Positions 11,395-23,276 of a stretch of DNA of 64,000 nt are shown one piece after another; positions within the stretch are counted from its first letter, which is position 1, and each line of letters starts with the position of its first letter. The DNA comes from Pratylenchus scribneri (Eukaryota > Nematoda > Chromadorea > Rhabditida > Pratylenchidae): the NCBI GenBank assembly GCA_030063045.1, contig JAQSEB010000045.1, positions 620,001 to 684,000 of the forward strand, written 5' to 3'. Below the pieces are notes generated by a model that saw nothing but the letters and a program-made list of their open reading frames with translations, searched no databases and had not been told where the DNA came from. Made by a program: the position numbers and the translations under genes.

Positions 11395-13369
11395 CCACAA
11401 CAATTTAAATCATTGTTTATGAGGCTTCCTCCTTCTCCCTAATCTATCGAATATATTAATAGGCTGCTACCATTTAACAAATGCCTTCCATAATTATATT
11501 TTGAAATTATTTAATAGGAATTTCAAAATTCTATTCCTTAAATCATTTTCATTTAATTTTAAAATCATTTTATTGGAACTTACTTTTGAATTTCTTTATG
11601 AATGATGACGATTTTTAAATTTAATAACAGTTTAATTTTTCGAAATCAACTAATATAAGATAATTTTCTCTATAATGAATAAAATCTGAATTTTTAAAAA
11701 TCTTTTTATGTGTAAAAAATAGTTGATTTTGGCTAGTGAAACGAACGAGAGGACCAAAGGGAATGACCACCGCAATTTCTATGTAGAAAACAGAAATGAA
11801 GGTTCATTTTTGGTGAAGGAGGTGGCCGTGGCACTGAATAGAATGAGGAGAGGGAAAGAATAATGGAATGGAAGATTTTTTGGTCGAATGGCTAGCGGAT
11901 TGGTTTAATTGATTGCTCCAATTTTTGGATATATATTCTTGGTATCATCTCATTAATTCTTTTTCAATTACACATTGAATTCCTCGAATTTTGTAATTCT
12001 TGTTACCCAAAAATCGTGGCGAATGAAATATCCTGAATGGCTATAAAAAAATTTTAATATGATTTAATCAATTTTTGCATAAATTATCTCCTTAAATTCA
12101 AATAAAAATAATAATAAAATACCTATATCTGAATGATTAAATGTGAATTAATTAAGCATAGATAAAAAACAACAACAACAACAACAAATGCCAAAAATAT
12201 CCATCCAAATGATTGCGATGGCCAATTAATTATTATTTAGATATCCTAAATGTGTATTCGTCTTTCATTTTACAGCTCCCTTCTTTACTCCATTTTCATT
12301 AGATTCCATTATAAGTTATTTTAGAAATTTCCTTAATTAATTATTCATTTTAGATTAAAATTATACTAGAAAGGGCTAGAATTTGGTATACTTAACAAAC
12401 TCGCAAAGCTTTGAAAATAATTATACATCTTAATTTAAGAATTAGTTGCGACCTTGTGACTTTGGTCTCTAAATATAAGCCGCTGGCGCAATCCCATTAA
12501 TTAATATTTTAATATTAAAGTAATCAGTTTAATATTCTATTAGTCAAGTATTTTTATTTATGTACCGATACCGATGACATTCCCTTAAATCTTTGGTTGG
12601 ACACAGCAAATAAATTCACCTGTTATGAATATTACATAAGAAAAAACCATGGAAAAAGAAAAGAAATCATCAGATAAATCACCTGCACAAATGCTAAAAT
12701 GGAAAGAAGGAAGTGGCAAAATTATGCCAAAAATGGGTCCATAATACAATGGCTATATCATCTCAATCCAAAGCTAAAGCAAATATGGTCATATAAAAGT
12801 AAAAAATTTACAAAAAAAAAAGAAAAATAACTTTTTGTAATTTAAAAAAAATCATATAAATTGCAAAAAATATTTCATAAGGCAAGAATGATCTCTAGAG
12901 GGCAAATTTTTTTTAAGTTTATGACCTTTTTCAAAGCAACAGATATTTTTTTTTGGGTATTTATTCACTCTCTGATGTACACTTTCCAGGGAATTATTAG
13001 AAAAATGTAAAAAAAATAAAAAATACCTATTTTGGATTCCCGATAGTTTGTTATACTTACATGGAAAAAAAAACTTAAATATGCACCTATTTTTTCATAA
13101 GTTTCGACCTAAAAATCCTCCCTCATTATATTCCATAAAAAATATTATTTGCATATTTGCACTTATGGACGCTTATTTTTTAATTAAATTTTATTCTCTA
13201 AATTGTTTGTAGAATTTAAATTTTATTATGGACTTTTCGCCTACTTCCTATTAAAATGGCCATGTCGATTTGTTTTTGTGAACTTTTACAGTCTTAAATT
13301 AAATTTTCTTCAATAGCCTTTACCCAATATTTTCCCAACTATCGGTAATTTGTCTTTTTTGCTTTAATT
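11395..13369. other. Gene-poor AT-rich region
   Basis: I see no coding exons. A short (AAC)n run lies at about 12167-12186. The rest is low-complexity A/T sequence. Confidence 0.4.
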
Positions 13370-13795
13370 CAATTTATTGCCAAAAAAATAAACAACTTTC
13401 AATGTACAAAAACATTTTTGAAGCTTTTTGCTGTTTATTTGGAAAAAATTCAAAGTAAAATTTAAAATTATATTAAATAATTTAAGAAAAAAATAACTAA
13501 TAGAATTATTCAATTTCTATGAATTTTTAAAATAAATTTTTTAAAACCATAAATAATTCCCAATAGGTCAAATTTTTAAATATCCTTTTTAGTCTCAGAA
13601 CTGCAGAGGACAACCAAAAAATTTTTAAAAAAGAAATAAATTAAAAATTTCTATAATACTTAAATTGAACAATTAATAACAATTTATTTTACATCCTATT
13701 CTTTTATTTGTCTTTTTACGTTTATTTAATTTATTGACAATTAAATCAACAATTTTCAATGTAAAAAACCATTCTACAAACTATTTAGTATCCTT
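13370..13795. repeat. Left part of an old dispersed repeat (family R)
   Basis: Shared landmarks are 'caattttcaatgta(aa)aaacc', '(aa)attatattaaataat', 'ccataaataattcccaa' and 'caaatttttaaatatcc(t)ttttt'. They recur in the same order at 19063-19440 and again at about 19440-19850. The copy ending at 13795 is cut in mid-unit, and its continuation starts at 19063, directly after the 5.27-kb element. Confidence 0.5.
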
Positions 13796-16130
13796 CCCGG
13801 AGTCACAATTTTTAGCGCGAATTTTGAAAATCTGTTGAAAATGTACCAAATTTTCAGAGTTATAAACAAAATGAGAATACATGTATTTTGGGAATATTAT
13901 TAAAATTGCTTATATTTTGCAAAGATATTTAAAATTTTTTACATTTCCATTTTGAAAATCTAGTGAAAATAGAGTGAATATAAAAATTATTCAGAATTTC
14001 AAAAATAATTTGAAAATATGAAATATTTTCAAAATCTTTTAGGACATATTTTCAATATCTATTCAAAATACCAAGAAAAATATTTTCAAAATGGCAATCA
14101 TATTCAGAATATTTCGATACATTACTTTTCAACATCTGTTCAAAATTATCTATATTGTTATAATATTCCTAATATGCTAACCTAAATTCAGAATATCTTT
14201 ACCTGTAATAATAAATTATAATTTTTATTAAATACTTTAAAAATAAATTCAAATTAAATAAAAGAATTGTCATAATCATCCTCAAATTTGTTCATTGGAA
14301 AAACATAATTCTTTTTCTTTCCATCATATCCATCGTACTGAACCATAAGACCTCTTGTAAAGACTCAATTGAATAATGTGAACTAAAATTTGCATATGAT
14401 TATTTCGATAATTTTTCTATAAAATAAACCTGGCCATAATCCTCTTATCTACGAAAGAATTGTAATTTGCAATATAAAGCATTTTCCTTGTGTTCCATTC
14501 ATTCAAGATTTTGCTAGAATTTTCTCCGGGTAATTAGATTGCAATTGAGAATTCTAGACGAATAAAAAATAGATTATTTATTTAATATTTCAAACTCAAT
14601 CTATTTTTCACCAAATTTATTAGAATTTTAATAAATCAATTATTAAATTTCATTTGCTTTTCTTAATTCGGAGATATTTATATTCAAAAGCTTCCTGTTT
14701 TGATTTATATTTTATTTTTTCATAATTATATCCATTTCAAAAAAACTTTTTCCTAAAAACCATTAAATATTTTATTCATAAAATCTTTTTTTTATCATCC
14801 CAGAAATTTTTATTATCAAATACCTTCAAAATTTGTTACTCAATAATGTAATCATAAATATTAATATTTTTGGCCCGAAATTAAAAATACCATAGATTTT
14901 CCTAAATCTTTAAAAAAATAAAATTCGAGTTTTATTAATTTTGATATTTAAAGAAATTAAAGGAAACCTGCATAAAACTGGTAGCAAATCATCAGTTCAG
15001 ATTTAAAAATTGTCCCATTTGCGGCCTTTTCAACCCCATATCCTTTGAAATGAACAAGATAAAATTTGAAAAAAAAGTTAGTAAAATTGAAAAACTTACA
15101 ATTACTGAAATTGTTTGAGTTGAAGCCACTGATGTCCTCATATTGTCTTGTATTGTCAATTTTTCTTTAAATTCCATTATTCAAAAATTTCTTGTAATTT
15201 TCATCTTTTGAACATTTAAAAAATTGAAGGGCAATTGCAGATTTCAATTTATTGTAGCGCAACTAAATTATTGTTATTTTATTATTTTTTAAAAAAAATT
15301 CTTACATCCCGAACAAAAATTATGGAATCGTCGCCAAAAAAGTGGTCCTTCTTTACTTCTTTCGCACATAATATTTGTTCATTAGGGAAGTTTGATCTTT
15401 TTAGTTTATTGAAATTAATTAAATTTAGAATAAAATGACCTGGCTAAATCTTGATTTCCCTAATCCACCATGTCCAATGAGAATTTTAAAGCGTCGCATA
15501 ATGTTGAGAATTTTTCGATTGAGAATTCTTGCCTTAATAACGTCAAATTCTTCACAATATAGAGTTCACATTCTTTATTCAATTAGTTTTAAAGCTGAAG
15601 TTGTATTTGTAATTTTTGCTCCAATAAAACTCAACTGAAATTTAAAAATAAATAGTAAAAATAAATAAAAGAATTACGAAAAAACAAGAATTAGAAATTG
15701 AAGAGCCAAATTTTCTGCTGCAATTGACCAAATATAAATGCAGATGTGCTTTGTAGGTCCAATAGAATTCACTAAAAAAATAGTAGATTTTTACCAAATA
15801 TTTGGAATATAAAAACCTTAATTTCGCATTTTGAGAAAATATATGGCGGTGGTACCTTCATTCCTAGAATTTCTGCGCTTTTATCAACAACAACTTGAAT
15901 GACCCGAACATAAAAAGAAAAAATATTATTATAGTAATTTAATATATTAAACCTTGAATTTTATTAGACTATGGATTTTGGGTCTTACATCACTTGTCAA
16001 TAAGTTCATGAATTTGGCCAAATTGGTCTAAAGAATTCATCCCATTCCGGATTAGTTTCATCGACACTAAATAATTAATTATTTTTCTGTTTTTTTAAAG
16101 AAAATCTTACTATAATTCTCATTAAATATC

Positions 16131-16861
16131 ACCACCGAGCAAGAGTCGGATTCGATTTCATTGACTTCATCGATGCTCATAAAAATCAAAGAACTGATAT
16201 CAGACATTCCATCTTCTTCTTTGATATCATCATATCATTTTGAATTTTTTTTTAGTTTTAAAGATTCATTTTTTTAACCTTGAATTTCTCGTCCATCTCC
16301 ATTGCAAATTTTCGATCCTGAAGATTTTCCAAATCTTTTACTGGGTTTGCGAGCATTCCATCCTTTAAATTTTTATCAGCTTTAGTGTTTAATTGAAATT
16401 ACCTGAGAATTATTTTCGTTGTAGTCTTTTTTCCATGATAGTTGGTGTCATAGAATTCCTCATCATCACTCGAATCGATGTTTTCGAAGACCATAAATTA
16501 TTTATAAATATTTCTATTTTCTTAAACCTGCATATCCTCATATTCAGAGTTGCATTCTCATGATAATTTGTAAAGATTGAAGAAGACCAGACGTGCCAGA
16601 AAAACATTGTTAAACTCAATGTGGTGGTGCCTTCTTGGATAGTTATGAAGACATATGACTTAAAATCTTAGTTTAATATTTCTATATTAATAATTAAACC
16701 TGTTAATGTATTATGTTTTGACGCTTCCTGTGATTCTCCCAAAATGCTCTGAGATTTTTGGGCTGTGGATGATTTGCAACCGCCATGATCGCTTCGAAAT
16801 TTCCTGATCATTAGCAATAATTGAGGAGAGAGCAAATTTCGAAGAGGAAGCATTCCTCCGA
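16131..16861 (-). pseudogene. Coding-like minus-strand fragments inside the 5.27-kb element
   Basis: Several acidic or basic open fragments with splice-like ends lie here in order: about 16861-16700 (RKFRSDHGGCKSSTAQKSQS), 16494-16403 (MVFENIDSSDDEEFYDTNYH, donor AG|GTAATT), about 16366-16281 (DLENLQDRKFAMEMDEKFK) and about 16210-16120 (MSDISSLIFMSIDEVNEIES, donor GTAAGA). The phases do not fit together cleanly, so I read them as remains of one element-encoded gene. No catalytic DDE residues can be identified. Confidence 0.3.
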
Positions 16862-17373
16862 GATCAGGCAGAACATTCTCTGAATCATAAGTTTCCTTTA
16901 ATTTGTACTTTTACTACATTTATTATGTTTACAATTACCTCAATTAATCCATGCTTAAATCCATTTTGACGAGAATTCTTTGATAGAATTAAATTTAGTC
17001 CGAAGAATTCAATTAATAATATTTAATCTTGTATTTAGAATTCGAAAATTTTGTTTCAATTATTTTTACTATTTGTTTTGCTTTTATCGATTTCGATAAC
17101 TTTGTGAATTTCTTCTAATTCTCTGACTATGTTCTCTGTCACTTTTCATGTATGATTTATATAGTTATTATTTTTTATTAGCTCATAATTAAGATATTTT
17201 TGCCATAATATCTACATAATAAATGCTTACTTGTTTTTTTTTGTTATTTAATTATTCTGCATTTTAGAATTTTAATATTAAAGGTTATAAAAACTTTATT
17301 TGTAATACATGGTTAAGTCTAGCTAAATTCTCCCAATTATTTGCCAATTCTAAAGTGAATAACAAATTGCAAA

Positions 17374-18282
17374 ATGTCAAAGAATAATAAAGAACGCGGA
17401 GGAATTCTAAATCAGAAATCAAAGCGAAACGAGGTAAAATAAATAAAATTAATAAGGCAATCCTAAAGAATCCGGGCCACAAAAAAAATTTTTTAAAAAC
17501 ACATTTTCTAGGGAAAAATTTATGCTGAGTTCATATTTGACGTCCATATTGTCATATCTTACCATCTTGGTAAGATAATGCCAACTTCTTACCATGAAAA
17601 AGCAAAGGGGGGACCAAGGGCATTTTGGGTGAAAATTTTTACATAGCCATATAATAGCGTAATCAACGCAGCTCGTCGAGAGGAATCGAATGGTACTATT
17701 TTTATGATATAATATTCAATTATTGGCAAATTATGACCAAAAGAAATAATTGTCTTGGTAAGATATTTTGACGTCTAACTTGCCTATATTGCAATATTAT
17801 ATCATAAAAATAGTACCATTCGATTCCTCTCGACGAGCTGCGTTGATTACGCTATTATATGGCTATGTAAAAATTTTCATCCAAAATGCCCTTGGTCCCC
17901 CCTTTGCTTTTTCATGGTAAGAAGTTGGCATTATCTTACCAAGATGGTAAGATATGACAATATGGACGTCAAATTTGAACTCAGCATCAATTTTTTCCCT
18001 AGAAAATGTGTTTTTAAAAAAATTTTTTTTGTGGCCCGGATTCTTTAGGATTGCCATTAATAATTATATATAAAATAATATTTAGCGACCGCATATTGGC
18101 CCAAACGGAGAAGATATGATATGGACTTCAATCTTGAAGATTCTGTGGTGGAAGGTTCTGATAGCAATGATTATAAGAATTTGCAAAGAACTACTAGAAA
18201 ATATGTTAGAAATGATGTAAATGAATTGTTTAATTTATTCAAATATAATTCTCCAAAATCTCTCAAAAAATATTCACCATAA
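17374..18282 (+). pseudogene. Broken two-exon coding fragment interrupted by the 600-bp palindromic element
   Basis: Exon-like 17374-17433 (MSKNNKERGGILNQKSKRNE, donor GAG|GTAAAA) is followed after the inserted element by an acceptor TTTAG and an exon-like stretch at 18086-18216. The convincing frame of the latter (YWPKRRRYDMDF, then EDSVVEGSDSNDYKNLQRTT) is not the frame delivered by the first exon, so the reading frame is broken as it stands. The short host intron, about 50 nt without the insertion, was enlarged by the element. Confidence 0.3.
17456..18055. mobile_element. 600-bp near-perfect palindromic MITE with 8-bp target duplication
   Basis: Arms of about 260 bp (17456-17716 and 17793-18055) are almost perfect reverse complements around a spacer of about 75 bp. 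The ends are GGCAATCCTAAAGAATCC and GGATTCTTTAGGATTGCC. ATTAATAA flanks both sides (17448-17455 and 18056-18063), an 8-bp target-site duplication. An 8-bp duplication with GG... termini would suit Merlin-type elements, and 8 bp also fits hAT; the assignment is inference. The high arm identity implies a recent insertion. The only ORFs inside are mirrored shadows of the arms. Confidence 0.85.
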
Positions 18283-19062
18283 CAAATCTCGCAAAATTAT
18301 TCTCAAATCAAAATTACACACCTGTTTTTTAATAACTCATCTGCCAGGACAAAATTCCACAATATAATAATCTGCTAGTTCTTCTCTCTAATTGTTATCC
18401 TCAAAAAAATCTCCCCAATAATATTTGTTACCAAAAAAACGAATACAAATTCATTTTGCTTCTTATTTTTCATCAAAATAAAACTTTTGATCCGATATCT
18501 TAGCGAAAATCAAGCAAAATTTAAATTTCTCAACAATTATTTAATTTTGATAAAGAAATCCTACTAAAAATTCCAATTTATATTCCTTTTTTAGGGATTT
18601 AAATATTCTAATTTTTCGGAAAAAAAAATTAAATTTTGAAAAAATAGTGAAAATATTAAAAAATTTTTAAAATATACTAAAAAAGATATTCCTTTTTAAT
18701 ATACATTTTGGGTCTTATTTTCAAAAGCTTTTCAAAATGAATGCAAATATAAATTTTCAAAATTATTAAATTCTCAAAATGTTCCTTGAATTTTAGTAAT
18801 TTTAAGAATATTATAAGAATTGATGTATTTTCACTTAATTCTGTAAATATGTAAAATTTTGAACATATTTTTTTCCTTCTATGTTCAAAATCTTTTGAAT
18901 TTGTTTTGACATGGATTTTCAGAATTTTATTCATTTCTAATATATTTTAGCAATTTGTCGGTGCTCAATATATGTTGAGGATTTCTTATTTTTTAAAAAA
19001 ATTTTCAAAATTACAATGAAATTTTCAAAATATTTTGAACATATTTTCTTTGTGACTCCGGG

Positions 19063-19850
19063 TTTCGACAAGAATTGGAAGTAAAATTTGAAATTATATT
19101 AAATAATTAAAGATAATGTAAAACCAACAGGGAAACATTTAATTTTTAGGAATTTTTTAAATTAATTATTTTAACCCATAAATAATTCCCAACGTGTCAA
19201 ATTGTTAAATATCCCTTTTTCAATTTTTTTAATAAAAATTTTTCGAACATGCCTGCAAGAAAACATTTTTAAAAAATAATAATAAATAATAAGAAAAGAA
19301 TTTCTATAATATTTTTAAATGAACAATTAACAATTTATTTTCCATTCTATTCTATTATTTGTCTTTTAATTTTAAATGAATTTACTACCAAATTAAAAAA
19401 AAAAAAACAATTTTCAACCTTCAAAACCATCTTGAAGCTTTTTAGTGTATATTCGGCAAAAATTGAAATAAAATTGAAATTATATTAAATAATTAAAGAT
19501 AAAAAAAACTAACAGGGAAAATTCGTTTTTTAAGAATTTTTAAAATTAATGTTTAAGCCCATAAATAATTCTCACATATCAAATTGTTAAATATCCCTTT
19601 TTTATTTTATTTTTTAAATATAATTTGGGAAACAGCGTACAAGAAAAATTTAAATAAAGATTATTAATAAATAATATGGAAAGAATAAATAATATGGAAA
19701 GAATTTCTAAAATACTTTAATTGAATAATTTAGTAATTTAAATTTTAGGGCGTTATTTGCCTCTTTGCGTTTATTTAATTTATTGCAAATTAAAATAAAC
19801 AATTTTCAATGATAAGTATTAAGGATTCTATTGTACTAGAATTCGGAATG
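19063..19850. repeat. Right part of family R repeat, about two units
   Basis: The first unit begins in the middle, 'cgacaagaattggaagtaaaattt', and continues the copy broken at 13795. A second, more complete unit runs from about 19330 to 19700. Both contain 'ttaaataattaaagata ... aacagggaaa', 'cccataaataattc(c/t)ca' and 'aaatatccctttt'. No coding sequence is seen. Confidence 0.45.
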
Positions 19851-20125
19851 TTAATCTGTGAATATTTTTGATTTTTTGTAAAATGACAATCCTCTTAGAA
19901 TCTCTTATGTCTGATTTAGGATTTTTAATCCAACCAAATCCATTTAAAGTAAAAAATTATTAAAAAATGATAATAGAAGATTTGTATTAAAATTTCAAAT
20001 AATTTTTTTCGATTTCTGTTAATAATGAATTTTTTTCCCGCCCACTTCTATTTTGGAATAAAACATTCAGGGTAAAATGGCCAATTAAATTTGCAAGAAG
20101 AAATGTAAGCTCTTAGTTTGTTACA

Positions 20126-20712
20126 TTAATTTGAAAACAATTTCAGAGCCCTCTTAAAACCAAATAAACTTACTTCACTTGACACAAATTCGGCAAAGCC
20201 CCAAATATTATCTTTTGCATGAAATGTATGCTTGATTTCACGAACGTTGTCTGCCTTTCCTTCCTTTTGAGCTATCATTTTCAAAATTGCAGTTGCATGG
20301 CAAGCCCAATTTCCATCTTATTTATATCAAAATTAAAACAAAAATAAAATGAATCTAATTTACCGCGACTTTCGCCATTGCATTGAAGGAAATATTGGAG
20401 AAACTTTTCATTTTTCCTTACACAAATTTTCCATGGAAGGCCACGAATAAAATTTATTTGGCTAACTTTGCGAGCACCTATTTTGAATTCGCTGAACTTT
20501 CCAATTTTCATTGTAATGACTCCGGAAGACACGTAGAAACCATCTTCCTCTTTAACTAAATTTTATAAATTTTAATCCAAAATTTAAAATTGGGAATATT
20601 TAATTTATCAGAAAAAATATTGAAAATAGGTCGAAGAGGTAATAACAATTTGGCTTATTAGATCAGCAAAACTTTTTCCCAAACCAAATCGATAGATCTC
20701 TCTACCTGACAT
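20126..20712 (-). CDS. MATH-domain protein, truncated
   Basis: Minus-strand exons: 20712-20706 (ATGTCAG, tentative), 20555-20364, 20316-20174, with agreeing phases. The product shows a MATH (TRAF-like) domain: ITMKIGKFSEFKIG, then WKICVRK, then NWACHATAILKMIAQKEGKA, VREIKHTF and WGFAEFV. In nematodes MATH domains usually precede a BTB domain in Cullin-3 adaptors. Here, after WGFAEFVSSE, I find only a short read-through tail (about 16 codons to a stop near 20126) and no BTB exon down to 19850. It may be a MATH-only protein or a 3'-truncated gene. The seven-nucleotide first exon is the weakest part of the model. Confidence 0.6.
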
Positions 20713-21024
20713 ATCGTTGGATAATGATTTGAATTATTTTTAATTTAATTTTAGTTTGTGCATAATTTTGATATTTTTCAATATCTTTTTCGATATTTTA
20801 TAAAATTTATTTGGATAAATTTAATACTATATGTATTTATTTAAATTCATAACTTTGTTAATATTGATGCTCATTTTGGTGGTTGGAATTTTGAAAGGAA
20901 TTTTACTTATTAAATTTAAACTCTAATTAAAATCATATTAATATTTTTTAAATATTTTGCATTTAAAAATTGGGTAGTCGGGAAGAATTTGCGCAATTCA
21001 TAAATAAAATATAGTTGGTCGACA

Positions 21025-21342
21025 CTTACGGACCAAACGGTCTGGCGCCGATGGTGGTAAAGCTATTGTGGCATTATTTAAACCATTTTATTAGTTATAA
21101 AATTAGCTACAAAATGATATCAAATACTTTGGCCAATATTGAGTATTCACAGAGTTTTCAGCAAAAACCGTTGGTTTAATTAAAATTATATTTTTGGCTG
21201 TTTTTTGGCTACAATTCGCTGAATATTCAATATTGGTCAATGCTTTTGATGTCATTTTGTAGCTACTTTTTTGCCTAATAAAATGCTATTAACAATGCCA
21301 TAATAGCTTTACCACCAACGGCGACAGATTGCCAGGTCGTAA
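21025..21342. mobile_element. MITE-like element, family A copy 2
   Basis: The left arm (cgccgatggtggtaaagctattgtggcatt ... ttagctacaaaatgatatcaaa) is mirrored by the right arm (tttgatgtcattttgtagcta ... aatgccataatagctttaccaccaacggcg). The core matches the copy at 2579-2900. It lies between genes. Confidence 0.6.
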
Positions 21343-21474
21343 TACATTAATTATATTGACAAACAAACATATATAAATAAATTTTAAAATAAACCCAAAG
21401 TGTAGAGAATAAGAATTTTGATTATAATTGTTCATATTCAATTTAATTGTTTCATCCCTTGGTCAACTTTTTTT

Positions 21475-21550
21475 TGTGAAAAGGGAAATATGATGATCTT
21501 TAATGAAATTTTATTAGATAAAAAATAGTCTTGGTAATAGTCGGGCTGGA
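21475..21550 (-). pseudogene. Second relic of the ESD last exon
   Basis: On the minus strand ATATCGACTCCATCCAGCCC... corresponds to the start of the intact ESD last exon (ATATCGACTCCATCACGGC...), and TTTTCACAAAAAAAAGTTG to its distal part. Indels break the frame soon after YRLHP. No other ESD exon lies next to it. Confidence 0.5.
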
Positions 21551-21884
21551 TGGAGTCGATATTTGCGCAAGTTGGGAGAAAAAATGAAGGAAATGGTTGC
21601 TTTCCTTATTTATAACTGGTTTTTATCTAATAAGTTCGAATCAGAGAGGGCGTGTGAAAATTCATTCGAAAGACCTTGAAAAAATTGAATCAATTGGAGA
21701 ATGTTTTTATGTATAAGTTACGCTGTAATTTTATGAACATTTTTATGAGGGATTTTCTCTTTTTATATAACTTCATTTTTTCAACGCCATTTTATTTCGA
21801 ATTATTATTTTGGAATTGAAATTTAAAAAAATTGTTATTAAAAATGAAAACAATTTAAATTAACATTGATTAATATTGTATTAA

Positions 21885-22109
21885 TTAGCATTCAGGTACT
21901 TTAGTATTTGTTTGATTGGTATATTTCTTGACAGGACCACAAACTGGACAATCTTCTTTGGTGCAAATCTTCCAATGTGTGATAATTTGGCGTGAAGATG
22001 CACAATTCTCGAATTGGCATTGACGTCCGGCATTGCAACCCACCATATTAGTAAGCACAGTTTTCATCACATTGCAATAGGGAACAGTGCAATTGTAATT
22101 AGTTTCCTG
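21885..22109 (-). CDS. TAZ zinc-finger exon (CBP/p300 TAZ1-like), terminal exon of an otherwise unresolved gene
   Basis: After an acceptor (AAATATTTAG) the exon reads [19 protein letters not shown]..., then [21 protein letters not shown] and [10 protein letters not shown], ending TKVPEC-stop. This is the second half of a TAZ domain: the [18 protein letters not shown] core and Cys spacing are those of TAZ1 in the CBP/p300 (CBP-1) acetyltransferases, where the domain binds transactivators through Cys/His zinc clusters. The upstream helix with the first His/Cys ligands is not recognisable in 22110-23276, and no HAT, bromodomain or KIX sequence is present. It is therefore a stand-alone TAZ protein or a stray fragment. 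The intact key residues argue for selection. Confidence 0.6.
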   Translation of the reverse strand, partial: QETNYNCTVPYCNVMKTVLTNMVGCNAGRQCQFENCASSRQIITHWKICTKEDCPVCGPVKKYTNQTNTKVPEC

Positions 22110-23276
22110 CTAAATATTTCAAAATAAAATTCAAAAATTGTAAATTAATAAAAATTGGATGATTTGAAAACTATTTTGGCAAAATTTAATTGCTTTGCTT
22201 AATTCTATAATTCATACCATTTGGTTTATATATATTTATATAAAAATTAACAGGCCAATTTATTTATGGTCAAAACGATGAAAATAAAAACATATGATTT
22301 TGACATTCCAATTTGAATATGCATCAAAAAAGTCTTTTGTATAAATTTTTGATTACAATTACAAAATAAGAAACCGGTTTTAGAGCGTGAAGATCTAACA
22401 AACATTCAGAAGGTTCATATAATGGTAAAGTTTAAAATTCCAGCTAAGAGTTTGGGACGGAAAATTCACATTTTGGATTATCTTCTTCCTCTATTCAACA
22501 TTCCTTCATCGATTCATTTTCATTTACAAAAAGCAATTTTCTTGATCCGCCTATGATGGATCCATTAAAAAATTTAATTTTAGTTTTTTAAATTATTTAT
22601 TATTATTTTTTATTTTGTATTTCATGTGTTCTTTTTTTTAATATGAAATAAAATTCTCTATATTTGATAAAATTTTAATTCAAATAATTTATGGTTTGCA
22701 TTTTCAAATAAATTTTTTTATTTAATTTTAAATATTATTTGCTTATTATAAAAAAAAATACACATATTTAATATGTTAATTATTTGTTTTATTATTGGAT
22801 TTGGGTGACAACAATGGCTGGGCCAATTCCTCAAAAATTAAATTATTTGATATCGCCGCATTCACCACAAAGGTTGATGTGAATGAGCCTGATTAAATTT
22901 TTTTATAACTAATTTTTTTTTATTAAAGTAAATGTCTTTTTGAGACAGAAAAATTTATTTAAATCTTATTTGTGAAAATGAATCATTTTATTTTTAATTA
23001 AATCAAAATCACAAATTTGTTTAAAACTCTCGCGCATTTGAAATTTGAATTAATTTTATATATTCGAAAATCACAGATCAATACTATCCATGAAAAATAA
23101 TAGGATCAAAAAATCCATCACAATTGATTTACACAAAAAATTAAAAGTACAGAACCGAGATTTAACCAACTTTTATCAATAATTAAAGAATAAGCATAAA
23201 TATAAATAAAATATTTCCTATAAATTCCAAAGTGCCTAGAATAAGCATTCATTAATTATTTTTTATTCAATTCAAT
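22110..23276. other. Region between the TAZ exon and ESD
   Basis: Two coding-like fragments cannot be assigned: minus strand about 22560-22440 (NENESMKEC, then EEEDNPKCEFSVPNS, interrupted by a stop) and plus strand about 22797-22898 (DLGDNNGWANSSKIKLFD, ending in TAA). Either could be a relic exon. The remainder is AT-rich. Confidence 0.3.

Larger units (their letters stand above)
13796..19062. mobile_element. 5.27-kb DNA-transposon-like element with 13-bp perfect terminal inverted repeats
   Basis: The left end CCCGGAGTCACAA (13796-13808) and right end TTGTGACTCCGGG (19050-19062) are exact reverse complements. Both subterminal zones are packed with TTTTCAAAAT/ATTTTGAAAA words: 13830-14110 on the left, 18600-19050 on the right. 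TT flanks both sides. Removing the element with one TT rejoins the family R repeat at the right spacing, so it is a precise insertion. The interior has coding-like fragments on both strands (separate entries) but no recognisable transposase, so it is either a decayed autonomous element or a carrier of captured sequence. The superfamily is not assignable from what I can see. Confidence 0.6.

Noticed and set aside
17863..18057. 64-codon minus-strand ORF
   Set aside because: It lies wholly in one arm of the 600-bp palindrome and its mirror image appears in the other arm; not a gene.
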